From NCBI RefSeq assembly GCF_000426545.1, contig NZ_AUFO01000012.1, forward strand, positions 186,001-250,000: a DNA stretch of 64,000 nucleotides. The letters are read 5' to 3'. Below are positions 36,710 to 45,999 of this stretch, piece after piece. The position numbers were made by a program, and so were the translations under genes. How positions within the stretch are numbered: position 1 is the first letter of the stretch; each line of letters begins with the position of its first letter. A model generated the notes under the pieces. It saw only the letters and a list, made by a program, of their open reading frames with translations, made no database searches and had not been told where the DNA came from. This DNA comes from Paenibacillus massiliensis subsp. panacisoli DSM 21345. Lineage in GTDB: Bacteria > Bacillota > Bacilli > Paenibacillales > Paenibacillaceae.

Positions 36710-37089
36710 GATGAGATCATGGCATGATAGCGATCCTCCTAGTGACCATTTAGCGTGTGCTACTCCAGTAACTCTGACTCGGCGGGCAGCTCGAAGTACA
36801 CGTCATCGAATCACAGATTTTTTGTACTTTCTTGATGTTATATTTTTACATAGTGCAGCACAGGATGTAGGAACTTTAACCAAGAGTAGGTTGGGACATA
36901 ATTAGAAAATGGAACATAAAATATATATATTTTTCCATTTGTCATGTGATATATTTGAAATAAGCATGTTGCATCGGCTCCCAATATAGCTCGGCTTTAT
37001 TGTGCAGAATCATCTTTTGTCTGTCGTGAGCGAAAGGGTAGGGTGAAGCATGCGAAATCCAACCTATCCGTAGAAGGAGGAATTGGAAA
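36710..37089 (+). other. gene-free region upstream of the mannanase
   Basis: I see no credible gene. It is AT-rich in the middle and contains an imperfect inverted repeat near 36907-36942 (AAAATGGA and TCCATTT). No known riboswitch or cre site was identified. AAGGAGGA just before 37090 is the ribosome binding site of the mannanase. Confidence 0.5.
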
Positions 37090-38880
37090 ATGAAAAGATT
37101 CACGCGTTCTGCTCACAAGGGATTGTTACTAGTACTGTCCGCTATGTTGTGCTTGACCTTGTTCACCCCCGAACAGGCTCAGGCAGCCGAGGCTTCTGTC
37201 AAAGGATTTTATGTAAGCGGTACCAAACTGATGGATGCGACAGGCAAGCCCTTCATCATGCGGGGAGTCAATCACTCCCATACCTGGTTCAAAAATGACC
37301 TTGAGGCTGCGATTCCAGCCATTGCTGCTACTGGCTCGAACACCGTAAGAATTGTTCTGTCCAACGGCAGCCGATGGACGGAGGATTCGATTGCTGATGT
37401 CGAGCGTATTCTGGCATTATGCGATCAGTACAAGCTTACGGTGATGCTGGAGGTCCATGATGCCACAGGGTCAGATAGTGTTGCTGAGCTTCGTAAAGCT
37501 GCGGATTACTGGGTTCGTATCAAGGAGGCTTTGATCGGCAGGGAGGACCGGGTCATCGTCAATATTGCCAATGAGTGGTATGGCTCTTGGGATTCGAGTC
37601 TATGGGCCACAGGCTACCAGGAAGTAATCCCTTACCTGCGTGCAGCAGGCATTAAGAATACGTTGGTCGTTGATTCGGCAGGCTGGGGACAATATCCGAA
37701 TTCCATTTTCACCAAAGGGGAGGAAGTATTCGCTTCTGATCCTCTAAGTAATCTCATTTTCTCCATTCATATGTATGAGTACGCGGGTGGCAATGCGCAG
37801 ATGGTTAAGAACAATATCGACAATGCGCTTGCGATTGGCGTGCCTGTCATCATCGGAGAATTCGGGCATAAGCATACAGACGGTGATGTGGATGAGGCCA
37901 CCATTATGAGCTATGGGCAGGAGAAGAGCGTAGGCTGGCTTGCCTGGTCCTGGTATGGCAATAGCGGTGGTGTAGACTATCTGGATCTTAACCGTGGACC
38001 TGCGGGGGCTCTTACGGATTGGGGACAAGCGGTCGTGAACGGTCCCAATGGAACCTTGGCAACCTCCAAGCTTAATTCTATCTATACCACGCCTGGGTAT
38101 GAACCCGTACCTGCCGATGGCGGAGAGGTTACAGTTCCAGCGGCACCAACCCGTGTTGTGGCCACTGCTGGGGATGGTCAAATCTCGCTTAGTTGGGGTT
38201 CATCCTTCGGGGCAGCCTCCTATACGGTCCAGCGGGCATTGACAAGTGAAGGTCCCTACGAGGATCTCGCAGCAGAGGTGACGGGGACATCATATGTAGA
38301 TGAAGGATTATCTAACGGGACTACCTACTATTATAAAGTGTTGGCAGTGAACAGTGCGGGAGCCAGCCCAGCCTCTGTGGTCGTCCAGGCTACTCCGCAA
38401 GAGACCTATGTGCCTGTGGGGAATCTGGAGGTACATTATCGGGTGGGTGATACCAGTGCCACAGATAATCAGATCAAGCCGTATCTGAACATTCATAATA
38501 CGGGCAGCTCACCGGTGGAATTGAAGGATCTGAAGCTGCGGTATTATTTGACGCGTGATGGGGATGCGGATCTGCTCACATTTATCGACTGGGCTCAATT
38601 GGGTGCACAGCATATGACAGTGACGGTTGGTAGTCTGGATAGCACGAACGCCGATACTTATATTGAGCTTGGTTTCAAGGAGGGGGCGGGTGTAATTCCT
38701 GCTGGTGGCTCTACGGGGGACATTCAGCTTCGAGTTCATAAGAGTAACTGGACTAACTTTGACGAATCGGGCGACTACTCCTATGATCCTACCAAGACCT
38801 CCTACACTAGCTGGGAGAAAATAACCCTCCACCAGACAGGTGAGCTGGTCTTCGGCCTTTTGCCGCGAACCCAACCATAG
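37090..38880 (+). CDS. secreted GH5 beta-mannanase with FN3 and CBM3-like modules
   Basis: This is a secreted 596-residue enzyme that cuts beta-1,4-mannan. A Sec signal peptide ends near AQAAEA (about residue 33). The catalytic domain (about 36-340) closely resembles the subfamily 8 mannanases of alkaliphilic Bacillus: GFYVSGTKLMDATGKPF, acid/base Glu162 in NIANEWYGSWD and nucleophile Glu257 in VIIGEFGHKHTDGDVDE. A fibronectin type III module follows (about 350-435, APTRVVATAGDGQISLSW), then a family 3 cellulose-binding module (about 445-590, LEVHYRVGDTSATDNQIKPY). The binding module would hold the enzyme on cellulose in plant cell walls. It is a single-gene unit. Confidence 0.92.
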   Translation: MKRFTRSAHKGLLLVLSAMLCLTLFTPEQAQAAEASVKGFYVSGTKLMDATGKPFIMRGVNHSHTWFKNDLEAAIPAIAATGSNTVRIVLSNGSRWTEDSIADVERILALCDQYKLTVMLEVHDATGSDSVAELRKAADYWVRIKEALIGREDRVIVNIANEWYGSWDSSLWATGYQEVIPYLRAAGIKNTLVVDSAGWGQYPNSIFTKGEEVFASDPLSNLIFSIHMYEYAGGNAQMVKNNIDNALAIGVPVIIGEFGHKHTDGDVDEATIMSYGQEKSVGWLAWSWYGNSGGVDYLDLNRGPAGALTDWGQAVVNGPNGTLATSKLNSIYTTPGYEPVPADGGEVTVPAAPTRVVATAGDGQISLSWGSSFGAASYTVQRALTSEGPYEDLAAEVTGTSYVDEGLSNGTTYYYKVLAVNSAGASPASVVVQATPQETYVPVGNLEVHYRVGDTSATDNQIKPYLNIHNTGSSPVELKDLKLRYYLTRDGDADLLTFIDWAQLGAQHMTVTVGSLDSTNADTYIELGFKEGAGVIPAGGSTGDIQLRVHKSNWTNFDESGDYSYDPTKTSYTSWEKITLHQTGELVFGLLPRTQP

Positions 38881-38913
38881 TTCATATGAATTAGTTAGAT
38901 GAGACAAGGAGCT

Positions 38914-38947
38914 TGAGCTCGGTATCGTGCCGGGCTCTTATTGTTTT
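38914..38947 (+). terminator. probable mannanase terminator
   Basis: GAGCTCGG pairs with CCGGGCTC around a short loop, followed by a T-rich stretch. Confidence 0.5.
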
Positions 38948-39071
38948 TCACGGTATGGGAAGTTCTATACAAAAATCAGTTGTAGTACGGGATGCTACGT
39001 TGTGCATACAGGAGATTAAGCTGGGGGATGCAATCATGTAGCTATTTCTGAGCATGTTCCTTGCCAGTTCT

Positions 39072-39560
39072 CTAGGTAAGCCCATGAACAGACCAATTCG
39101 TCATAGAGGCTGCTGTCCCTCCAAGATCAAGGCTCAATGTAAGACCGCTTGATACATAGAAGACGCCAATGACATCGCCTGCAGTCAGCTGGAAATCTCC
39201 TGTAAGTGTCACTGTGGCACTGCCAAGAACCGCTCTCAAGTTGAGTAAAGTTACATTGACATTAAGAATAGGGAGAAGTCCAGTAACCAGATCGGTAGTG
39301 GTGGGAGAAGTCCTTCTTAATATAAAGGTTGGGTTGACCCCGGCGCCCAGACTTAATGCAAGAGCCACTGTTGCCTGATAGCTGATCATAACTTTGAATG
39401 AATATCTTCCTGTATTCGGTACGGTATAGTTACCTGTTGCCGCGTCGAAGCCTGTGCCGGTGTAGCCAGGTGTAGTTGTGACCTATCCTGTAAGCTGGGT
39501 ATCTGCTGAGACTGTAGAAGGAGTGCGTGTTGCTGAAGTATTTTCTTTATTTTTAAATGT
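39072..39560 (-). pseudogene. fragment of a BclA-like exosporium protein (C1q/TNF-like domain)
   Basis: Reading leftward, the protein runs TPGYTGTGFDAATGNYTVP, then NTGRYSFKVMISYQATVAL, and ends at FQLTAGDVIGVFYVSS followed by TNWSVHGLT. These are the strands of the C-terminal jelly-roll of BclA-type collagen-like spore surface proteins. An in-frame TAG (complement of 39483-39485) interrupts it just before VTTTPGYTG. The upstream Thr/Ser-rich stretch soon hits further stops, and no collagen repeat or start codon remains. Only the last 105 residues form an open frame (from 39389). Confidence 0.6.
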
Positions 39561-40005
39561 TTAGCGGTTAGCTTGGGAATATGATGTGGATTCTTGAATT
39601 GGATCCATCGTAAGATCATACGTTTTCTGACGAAGATCTGAAGTAGCTGGTTTGGGGAGCAAAGGTTACATGTATTCATTCCTTTGTAACCACTACTGTC
39701 ATTTTTTGCTGGGGTAACAGGCGTATAATTCACGGAGTGGAGAGTTGCTCTGTAAATGTAGTACAATCTAATGATGGAGTTTGTTATGCTTGCTCACTTG
39801 CAACCTCATACAAATTAATACAATTAATCATAAATCTACATCTTGAAGAAATCATCTTATCATGAGAAAATTTCCAGGCACCACACGCTGGAAAACGAAC
39901 AACGAAAGGTACGTACATCATGTCAAAATCAACCAGATTTAATTGCGCTTTCAAGGCCCTCCCGTTAGAAGCAAGGGCGACCTCTATGGCTGAGGGGGCA
40001 CAGGC
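39561..40005. other. gene-free region before the acyltransferase
   Basis: I see nothing coding that I can support. A minus-strand frame here has no recognisable protein and overlaps the pseudogene in another frame. GAGGGGG at 39989-39996 is the ribosome binding site of the acyltransferase. Confidence 0.45.
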
Positions 40006-42015
40006 ATGTCGCCATTAACAAAATCCACAAGGCACATGAACGGGCTGGATGGTCTGCGCGCGCTGTCCGTGCTGGCGGTTATCGCTTACCATCTAGGGAT
40101 CGATAGCATCCCAGGCGGACTGTTAGGTGTCGGTATTTTTTTCGTGCTGTCAGGCTACCTCATTACAGATCTGCTGCTGAAGGAGTGGCAGGATAACGGA
40201 TATATTTCATTGAAGGAATTTTGGTTGCGTCGTGCAAGAAGGCTATCGCCTGCGATGTTGACGATGATGCTTGCAGTTCTGATCTGGCTGTTATTTACGG
40301 ACCCGACTCGTCTGAGCGCATTACGCGGTGATGTGATCGCGGGGTTATTATACATAAGTAATTGGTACAATATTGTTCACCAGGTGTCTTATTTTGAGAG
40401 CTTTGGTCCGCCATCGCCCTTTGGGCATTTTTGGTCACTAGCGGTGGAGGAGCAATTTTATGTGCTGTGGCCTATTCTGCTGATGCTTGCGATCGCTCTG
40501 TTCCGGAAAAAATGGCTGCTTATCGCAGCTATGCTCGGAGCAGCGGTAGTATCTATTACAGCCATGGCCATCCTGTATAACCCTGATGTTGACCCTTCCC
40601 GAGTGTACTATGGGACAGATACCCGAGCATTTGCCTTGCTCATCGGAGCAGCACTGGCAGTCATCTGGCCGAGTCGCAAGCTGTCCTCCTCATTATCTCT
40701 AGGGGAACGAACGGTATTGGATCTCACAGGTGTGGCGGCCTTGGCTTTGCTGGTCTGGATGATGCTCAGCAGCGGAGAATATGATGAAGCTCTATATCGT
40801 GGTGGTATGGCCGTGCAAGCGCTAGCAGCAGCTGTACTTATAGCGGTGTTAGCACATCCATCCTCCATTCTGGCCAGACTAGTCGGCTCCTTGCCGCTGC
40901 GTTGGATGGGACAACGCTCTTATGGGATGTATTTGTGGCACTATCCCGTGATTGTACTGACTAGTCCACTCGTTGAGACTGGCGGTGTACATCCGCTCCG
41001 GATGCTCATGCAGTTCACGGCTACGTTGCTCTTATCCTCACTGTCACTGAAGTACATTGAGAATCCGATCCGCTATAATGGCTTTGGCCTGTCCTGGTCC
41101 CGCTTCTGGAATCCGGGGCGGTATCGGCGAGGGGTTCGACATGTATGGTGGCGGCGCGCTGCTCTGCTGCTCACGATGGGAATTCTGTCGTTGAGCGTGA
41201 CGGAGATGCTATCCCCGACTTCTGCCCATTCCAATCATCAGCAGGGGCAGGGTGGTGCTTCGGCAGGGGATACAGCTACGGTACAGTCGCCAGCAGATGG
41301 TACAGAGGGAGGCAACAAACCAGACAAGAGTCTGCAAGCTCCGAACCAGCCAGTGGCAGGAGATGCTGGTAGCAAGGGAGCAGGGGCATCATCATTGTCC
41401 TCATCGCAATCTCATGTTCAAGCTCAATCAGACGCATCTGGAGAACCAGCTCCTGTGGACGGAAATTCATCAGCTTCCTCTGACCCTACGACAGCGACAG
41501 ACGCGGGAGCGGAGTCAATACCTGCTATGGCGGCGGAGAACGCAGCACCGAAGGATTACCTGTATACAATCATTGGTGATTCCGTCATTCTGGATGCTGA
41601 GCCTTACCTGGAAGATAGTCTGGAGCGGGTATACGTCGACGGCCATATTGGCAGGCAGATGTGGCAGGCTGCAGATATCATCAAGGCACTTCAGGACAAT
41701 CAGCAACTGGGCAAGCACGTCGTTCTGGAGCTTGGCACTAATGGTTCCTTTAATTCGAAGGACCTCTATGAAGTGCTGGATAGCTTGAAAGCGACAGAGA
41801 AGGTATATCTTGTAACGGTTCGGGTACCCCGACCTTGGGAGCGTAATGTTAACCGAGCGCTGAACAAGGCAGCTACAAAATATGATAATGTAGAGCTGAT
41901 CGACTGGTACAGTGCAAGTGCGGGGCATGATGATTATTTCATCAAAGACGGTGTGCATCTGACGAAGACAGGAGCCCAAGCGTTCGCTGTACTCCTGAAG
42001 AAGAATATACGATGA
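40006..42015 (+). CDS. OatA-like membrane acyltransferase with SGNH domain
   Basis: This 669-residue protein has an acyltransferase-3 membrane domain (about residues 10-365, ten or eleven helices). It includes GLDGLRALSVLAVIAYHLG, FFVLSGYLITDLLL and FGHFWSLAVEEQFYVLWPIL. A Ser/Gln/Ala-rich linker (about 405-510) leads to an extracellular SGNH esterase-like domain with IGDSV (near residue 524), LGTNGS and the catalytic DGVH near 648. This layout matches OatA and YrhL enzymes, which O-acetylate peptidoglycan or other cell-surface glycans. GAGGG lies about 9 bases before ATG. It is a single gene with its own terminator. Peptidoglycan as the target is probable but not proven. Confidence 0.88.
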   Translation: MSPLTKSTRHMNGLDGLRALSVLAVIAYHLGIDSIPGGLLGVGIFFVLSGYLITDLLLKEWQDNGYISLKEFWLRRARRLSPAMLTMMLAVLIWLLFTDPTRLSALRGDVIAGLLYISNWYNIVHQVSYFESFGPPSPFGHFWSLAVEEQFYVLWPILLMLAIALFRKKWLLIAAMLGAAVVSITAMAILYNPDVDPSRVYYGTDTRAFALLIGAALAVIWPSRKLSSSLSLGERTVLDLTGVAALALLVWMMLSSGEYDEALYRGGMAVQALAAAVLIAVLAHPSSILARLVGSLPLRWMGQRSYGMYLWHYPVIVLTSPLVETGGVHPLRMLMQFTATLLLSSLSLKYIENPIRYNGFGLSWSRFWNPGRYRRGVRHVWWRRAALLLTMGILSLSVTEMLSPTSAHSNHQQGQGGASAGDTATVQSPADGTEGGNKPDKSLQAPNQPVAGDAGSKGAGASSLSSSQSHVQAQSDASGEPAPVDGNSSASSDPTTATDAGAESIPAMAAENAAPKDYLYTIIGDSVILDAEPYLEDSLERVYVDGHIGRQMWQAADIIKALQDNQQLGKHVVLELGTNGSFNSKDLYEVLDSLKATEKVYLVTVRVPRPWERNVNRALNKAATKYDNVELIDWYSASAGHDDYFIKDGVHLTKTGAQAFAVLLKKNIR

Positions 42016-42044
42016 AGCTGAGCAACTAATAGAGGTAGAGAATG

Positions 42045-42112
42045 CAGTATTTCAGCGATTAAGCAATTAAGCAATTGAGTAATTAAGTATTTGAACTATT
42101 AAATGATTAAGG
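42045..42112 (+). repeat. AT-rich 9-base degenerate tandem array after the acyltransferase
   Basis: Units related to ATTAAGCA (GATTAAGCA, ATTAAGCA, ATTGAGTA, ATTAAGTA and others) follow each other just downstream of the stop codon. Confidence 0.6.
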
Positions 42113-42132
42113 AAAATCAAATTCTGGAAATG

Positions 42133-42172
42133 TGGCACATCTCTTACTTACAAAGGGGTGTGTCTTTTTTTG
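42133..42172 (+). terminator. acyltransferase terminator
   Basis: GGCACATC pairs with GGTGTGTC (with G-U pairs), and seven T follow. Confidence 0.6.
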
Positions 42173-42376
42173 AAGAAGATTTCCTTGGATCTCACATAAC
42201 ATCTGCGCCTGTGCTAACATGCTGCCCGTGGGCTGTCAGCTCCTTGTATGATTAGTATGTCTTGTACATTGACAACAGCAGTGTACTTAAGCGTCGAATG
42301 GAGATCTAGCTAGTGTCTATGAGATTCGAGACCGTGCTATGATAGGGAAATAACCTTGATGGGAGGAGCCAAAAGG
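42173..42376 (+). other. spacer before the YjbR-family gene
   Basis: No gene or structured element is recognised here. GGGAGGAG at 42361-42368 is the ribosome binding site of the next gene. Together with the array and terminator to its left, it makes up a 361-base gap. Confidence 0.4.
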
Positions 42377-42736
42377 ATGGAAATATGGATAGATTATTGT
42401 GAAGACAAGCTGGGGGCAGTTCGCGATTATCCGTTTGGCCCAAGTCCGTTAGTGATGAAGGTAGGAGGGAAAATGTTCGCATTGTTAACGATGGACAACA
42501 ATGTGCTCCATATTTCACTCAAGTGCGATCCGGTCATTGCCGAGAATTTGCGAGAGCAGAACGAAGCGATTCAGCCAGGCTATCATCTGAACAAGAAGCA
42601 CTGGAATACAGTACGGGTGGACGGGGTCTCTATCTCTGATGATGAACTGAAAGCGATGATTGATCATTCCTACGAATTGGTATATAAGAGCTTGGGCAGG
42701 TCGGCTCGTGCCGAGATTGCCGAAGAGCAGAAGTGA
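42377..42736 (+). CDS. MmcQ/YjbR-family protein
   Basis: This 119-residue protein has the YjbR (CyaY-like fold) family pattern. It starts with a DYCEDKLGAVRDYPFGPSPLVMKVGGKMFALL segment, continues with SLKCDPVIAENLREQ and HLNKKHWNTVRVDG, and ends with an MIDHSYELVYKSL helix. Members are small cytosolic proteins suggested to bind DNA. Their physiological role is poorly known. ATG 42377 is selected because GGGAGGAG lies about 9 bases before it. The frame from TTG 42356 contains that site. Confidence 0.88.
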   Translation: MEIWIDYCEDKLGAVRDYPFGPSPLVMKVGGKMFALLTMDNNVLHISLKCDPVIAENLREQNEAIQPGYHLNKKHWNTVRVDGVSISDDELKAMIDHSYELVYKSLGRSARAEIAEEQK

Positions 42737-42910
42737 GAATACAGAGGTGGTAGACGAGGTTGTATGCAGGTATCCTGTGTACAGCCTTTTTTGTCTGGGC
42801 TAAGAAAAATAATGTTTGTCATCCACCATTTATTATTAGATACAATAATTGACAAAGAGAGAGGATGGTTTTATATTAAACTAGTAAATTCAGGAAAAGG
42901 AGAGTTTGAA

Positions 42911-44359
42911 ATGTTGAAAAAACTGGCAGTCTTTCTCAGTGCTCTATTAGTACTGACCGTTAGTGTAAATGTTACTCCAGGCTATGCAGCATCTGCTGCG
43001 GGAGACGAGGAGGAGCTACAGCAGGTTGAGCTTAACATCGATCCACAGGCGCTCTCTGCCAAGGAATATGACCAACAATCGGCATATGAAGCTCTGCCCC
43101 AAGATGTGCAGGCTAATTCATTATTCTCTTATTCCCAAAACAACGAGTTGACGAGTGAAACTGTAGATGTTAACTCTTTGGTAGCAGAGGGATTGGATGA
43201 GCAAGCTGTAGCTACACAATTAAGAGCAGAGACCTCCGTTACAGCGGCTACATACGAGACGCCGGATAATACGACGATCGGTGGCGCCATTCAGATTCCA
43301 CCAGGCTATCAGCTGCAAGGATTAGTTACAGAAGAAGGGCAGAATCGCTGGTATTATACATACGTGGACAAGACAAACAAGCTTACCGTGCGTATGGACC
43401 CACCGGCTTCTACATCCGTAGACTATAGTCTGGCCCTGTACAAAGAAGATCCTGCTACAGGTGAACTCTCCTTCGTAGCTTATTCTTTGAAGGACGCCGG
43501 AATTTATGAACAACTGAGCTATGTAGCTACACCAGGGTATTATGTCATTCTTGTACAATCCAATGTAGGCTTTGATGCGACGAATCCTTTTACCCTGTCA
43601 GTAATAGCTTCTGATAGCTATGACAGCAGTGAGCCGGATGACAATCCATGGTTCGCCAAGGATCGTGGATCCGCGCCGTTTACCAGCAGTCAAACGATTG
43701 ATAACTTTTTGGATGAGGATTGGAGCAAAATAACGATCACAGGCGCCGGAAGCCCAATCATGATTAAATTCGGGAATACCTCTCCATACGGGGACTACAA
43801 ACTTTATCTCTATGGAAGCAACCTGGCCAATCTGGGTGTCTTTGATCAGAACTCGAACATTACGGGGACACTGCCAGCAGGTGATTACTACATTATGGTA
43901 ACTGCACCGCAAAAATTTGATTCCACAACACCATACACACTTAGCGTTAGCTACCAAAGTGCTGATGTGTATCGTGTGAATATTACTGGCGTCAGCAGTG
44001 AAGAGAGTGGCTTTATTAACTATGGCTCAGGCAATATGTACCGTGTTAAAGGCAACACTACCTTTACAGGAAAAGCCTTTGATGCTAGTGGTAATCCAGT
44101 AGCCAACGCCCAGGTTACGGTGAAGGTGACTGTAAGAATCAATAATACTGTAGTGTCTACAACGGCGAATACAGACAGTCTGGGGAATTTCCAGGCTACT
44201 ATGAGAATTCCTGCTGCGGCTGGATATTCCGTGTACTATAATGGCAGCCTCAGCACGCACTACTACGATATTATACCGATCCGCTTTGAGAGCGGCGGCG
44301 TGAATGTGAACGCTAATATCAGTAGCTTGTATCATTTTGCTTATTCTATTCGTAACTAA
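42911..44359 (+). CDS. secreted protein with two PPC-like beta domains, unknown function
   Basis: This is a 482-residue exported protein. A Sec signal peptide (KKLAVFLSALLVLTVSVNV) ends near GYAASA. A Glu/Gln-rich N-terminal segment leads to two beta-sandwich domains resembling bacterial pre-peptidase C-terminal (PPC) domains. The first (about 130-225) contains NRWYYTYVDKTNKLTVRMDPP, and the second (about 235-345) ends LPAGDYYIMVTAPQKFDSTTPYTLSV in family style. A C-terminal Ig-like domain (about 380-440) has GKAFDASGNPVANAQVTVKV, as in carboxypeptidase-regulatory folds. No catalytic domain is present. ATG 42911 has AAAGGAGAG 7 bases upstream. It may bind cell wall or carbohydrate. The role is unknown. 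Confidence 0.75.
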   Translation: MLKKLAVFLSALLVLTVSVNVTPGYAASAAGDEEELQQVELNIDPQALSAKEYDQQSAYEALPQDVQANSLFSYSQNNELTSETVDVNSLVAEGLDEQAVATQLRAETSVTAATYETPDNTTIGGAIQIPPGYQLQGLVTEEGQNRWYYTYVDKTNKLTVRMDPPASTSVDYSLALYKEDPATGELSFVAYSLKDAGIYEQLSYVATPGYYVILVQSNVGFDATNPFTLSVIASDSYDSSEPDDNPWFAKDRGSAPFTSSQTIDNFLDEDWSKITITGAGSPIMIKFGNTSPYGDYKLYLYGSNLANLGVFDQNSNITGTLPAGDYYIMVTAPQKFDSTTPYTLSVSYQSADVYRVNITGVSSEESGFINYGSGNMYRVKGNTTFTGKAFDASGNPVANAQVTVKVTVRINNTVVSTTANTDSLGNFQATMRIPAAAGYSVYYNGSLSTHYYDIIPIRFESGGVNVNANISSLYHFAYSIRN

Positions 44360-44599
44360 GGAACCTGCGAATCGTGACCCAGGAACTACCATGTAGCATC
44401 AAAGGCGGTACCTAGCAGATCATGCCCCTGTAGACCTGAGAAGGCTACGGGGGTATTGTCTATAGTTACGTGGTCGATAGGCTGATGTTGTTAAAGGATG
44501 CAGGCGTAATACGGATATTGATGAGACGGGAATGTGTTGGTCAGACAGCTGTAATATTCTCATGGTAACTGGCCCAAAGCTCGTTAGTGTACTCAGGGG

Positions 44600-44740
44600 A
44601 TATGAGTATATAGGAGTACATAGGACATTGAGTACTGGAATGCATAGTAAGTACAAAGTAAGCCCACAGTAAATACACAATATGTGCATAGTAGGATATA
44701 GCAAGGACACTGTAAGGGCACAGCGAGTAAATATAAGTTT
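44600..44740 (+). repeat. 11-base degenerate tandem array
   Basis: From about 44640 the units AGTACAAAGTA, AGCCCACAGTA, AATACACAATA and TGTGCATAGTA follow one another at 11-base spacing, with weaker copies on both sides. It is similar in period to the array at 28952 but different in sequence. Confidence 0.6.
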
Positions 44741-44854
44741 GATGTGTGTCGAATAGAATGCACGTAGGGTCTCATTAGGATGCCTAATGAAACGCATATA
44801 CATACGAATACATTGGTCTCATTAGATACATTCATGCGTACGAAAACATCATAA

Positions 44855-44932
44855 AAGGCCAGCAAGGAGGCATCCTTGACTGGCCTTGGATTCATTTGCG
44901 TAAAAAAGCTCCGTGCACGATGTCACGGAGAA
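44855..44932 (-). terminator. two terminator-like hairpins reading leftward
   Basis: AAGGCCAG with CTGGCCTT (44856-44888) and CTCCGTG with CACGGAG (44909-44930) both have their T runs on the minus strand. They would stop transcription coming from the right, antisense to the tetR gene. No minus-strand gene lies there. Confidence 0.5.
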
Positions 44933-44966
44933 GAAAAAAAAGTTATGACACTTATGAGTATACTAG

Positions 44967-44989
44967 AGTATATCAATTTAGTATATACT
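44967..44989 (+). promoter_or_regulatory. candidate TetR operator
   Basis: The dyad AGTATAT-N9-ATATACT lies about 110 bases before the tetR-type promoter core TATAAT (45100-45105). A second overlapping dyad, GTATACTA with TAGTATA, starts at 44958. Autoregulation is likely. Confidence 0.45.
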
Positions 44990-45156
44990 TATTTGCATGA
45001 TTTATCGTGTTAATTCATGGATATTGGAGCTTATGTAGATAGGATCTCATCTGTTGGAATTAGGACTTATTGTGAATTAAATAAGCTGCTGGTGTTATGT
45101 ATAATCTAAGTACAAGCCTAGACGACAATAAGGATTCGGGCAGAGGGGGTGCTGGC

Positions 45157-45762
45157 TTGAGAAAGCAAGGTGTAAACGGCAAAGAGAGCAGATTACGACT
45201 GCTGAACGCAGCTGCAGAGGAATTTGCCTTGAATGGATTTTACCAGACGAAGATCAGCTCCATCGTGGCCCGGGCAGGGCTGACGCAGCCCGCATTTTAT
45301 CTATATTTTGAGAGCAAGGAAGCAGCTTTTGCAGAGCTGGTAGATGATTTTCGGAAGGGAATGAATCAGGTGGTGCGCGATAGCCACATACAGCCAGGGA
45401 AGAACAGAGCTGATCTGCAGCAGGCTGTAGTGGTCTCGTTGGAGCAGATATACCGCTATCTGGCGGATAATCCTGCCTTGACGCGCATTGGATTTTATCA
45501 ATCTACAGAGTCTGTTCGTATCAAGGCCGAGGTGGCCAGACTTATGGAACGGAATCTGATTGAGGAGCAGCGCTTCGGGTATTACCGGCATGACCTGGAT
45601 ACGGAGTTTACGGCGGAATGTCTACTCGGGATTATTGAGCGCCTGACACTGATCAAGCTGCTGCCCGGTCGGGAGGGTCCATCACAGCTGGCGCAACGTA
45701 CACAGGATCTCTTTTTTCACGGCATATTGGATAACGACTACGGAGAAGACGGCAGAAAATAG
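45157..45762 (+). CDS. TetR-family transcriptional regulator
   Basis: This regulator has an N-terminal helix-turn-helix (RLRLLNAAAEEFALNGFYQTKISSIVARAGLTQPAFYLYFESKEAAF) split across about residues 12-58, and a variable helical ligand domain. TTG 45157 is preferred, being 7 bases after AGAGGGGGT. The frame opens at ATG 45097, but that codon overlaps a TATAAT at 45100-45105 that looks like the promoter. A dyad upstream may be its operator. The genes it controls are not obvious. The next genes encode spore-type miniproteins. Confidence 0.85.
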   Translation: MRKQGVNGKESRLRLLNAAAEEFALNGFYQTKISSIVARAGLTQPAFYLYFESKEAAFAELVDDFRKGMNQVVRDSHIQPGKNRADLQQAVVVSLEQIYRYLADNPALTRIGFYQSTESVRIKAEVARLMERNLIEEQRFGYYRHDLDTEFTAECLLGIIERLTLIKLLPGREGPSQLAQRTQDLFFHGILDNDYGEDGRK

Positions 45763-45844
45763 GCGCGAGACTGGTCAAATGACCCAGTCCCTCCAATACA
45801 TTAGCGCATAAGATGCTTGTGTAGACTATGGAAGGGAGGAAACA

Positions 45845-45949
45845 ATGATGTCAGGCGTAGGCCCAGGTTATGGAGCGTTCACCTCAACAGGTGCTATCTT
45901 GGTATTGTTTATTCTGCTGGTCATTATCTCCAAGGCTTTCGTAGTTTAA
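45845..45949 (+). CDS. YjcZ-family miniprotein 1
   Basis: This 34-residue protein starts MMSGVGPGYGAF, with a single hydrophobic helix ILVLFILLVIISKAF at the end. This is the pattern of YjcZ-family (sporulation-associated) miniproteins: a Gly/Tyr-rich head and a Leu/Ile-rich tail. GGGAGG lies 5-8 bases before the paired ATG codons. A related gene follows 50 bases later. Confidence 0.8.
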   Translation: MMSGVGPGYGAFTSTGAILVLFILLVIISKAFVV

Positions 45950-45999
45950 TGTCCAACATTTCTGGTACCTCCAATATGTCTAGAAGGGAGGATGTACAC

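Larger units (their letters stand above)
44360..45156. other. gene-free region with repeats, hairpins and an operator
   Basis: No credible gene lies here. It holds a weak hairpin after the secreted-protein gene (44424-44452), a degenerate 11-base array, two hairpins whose T runs are on the minus strand, and the dyad and promoter of the tetR-type gene. Minus-strand frames across the array have repetitive, implausible translations. Confidence 0.5.

Noticed and set aside
36708..36905. 65-residue frame after metY
   Set aside because: No ribosome binding site and no plausible protein character. It begins within the metY terminator.
44420..44895. Two minus-strand frames of about 100-127 residues
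   Set aside because: They arise from the degenerate 11-base array, have skewed composition (many Tyr, Cys and Leu) and lack ribosome binding sites.
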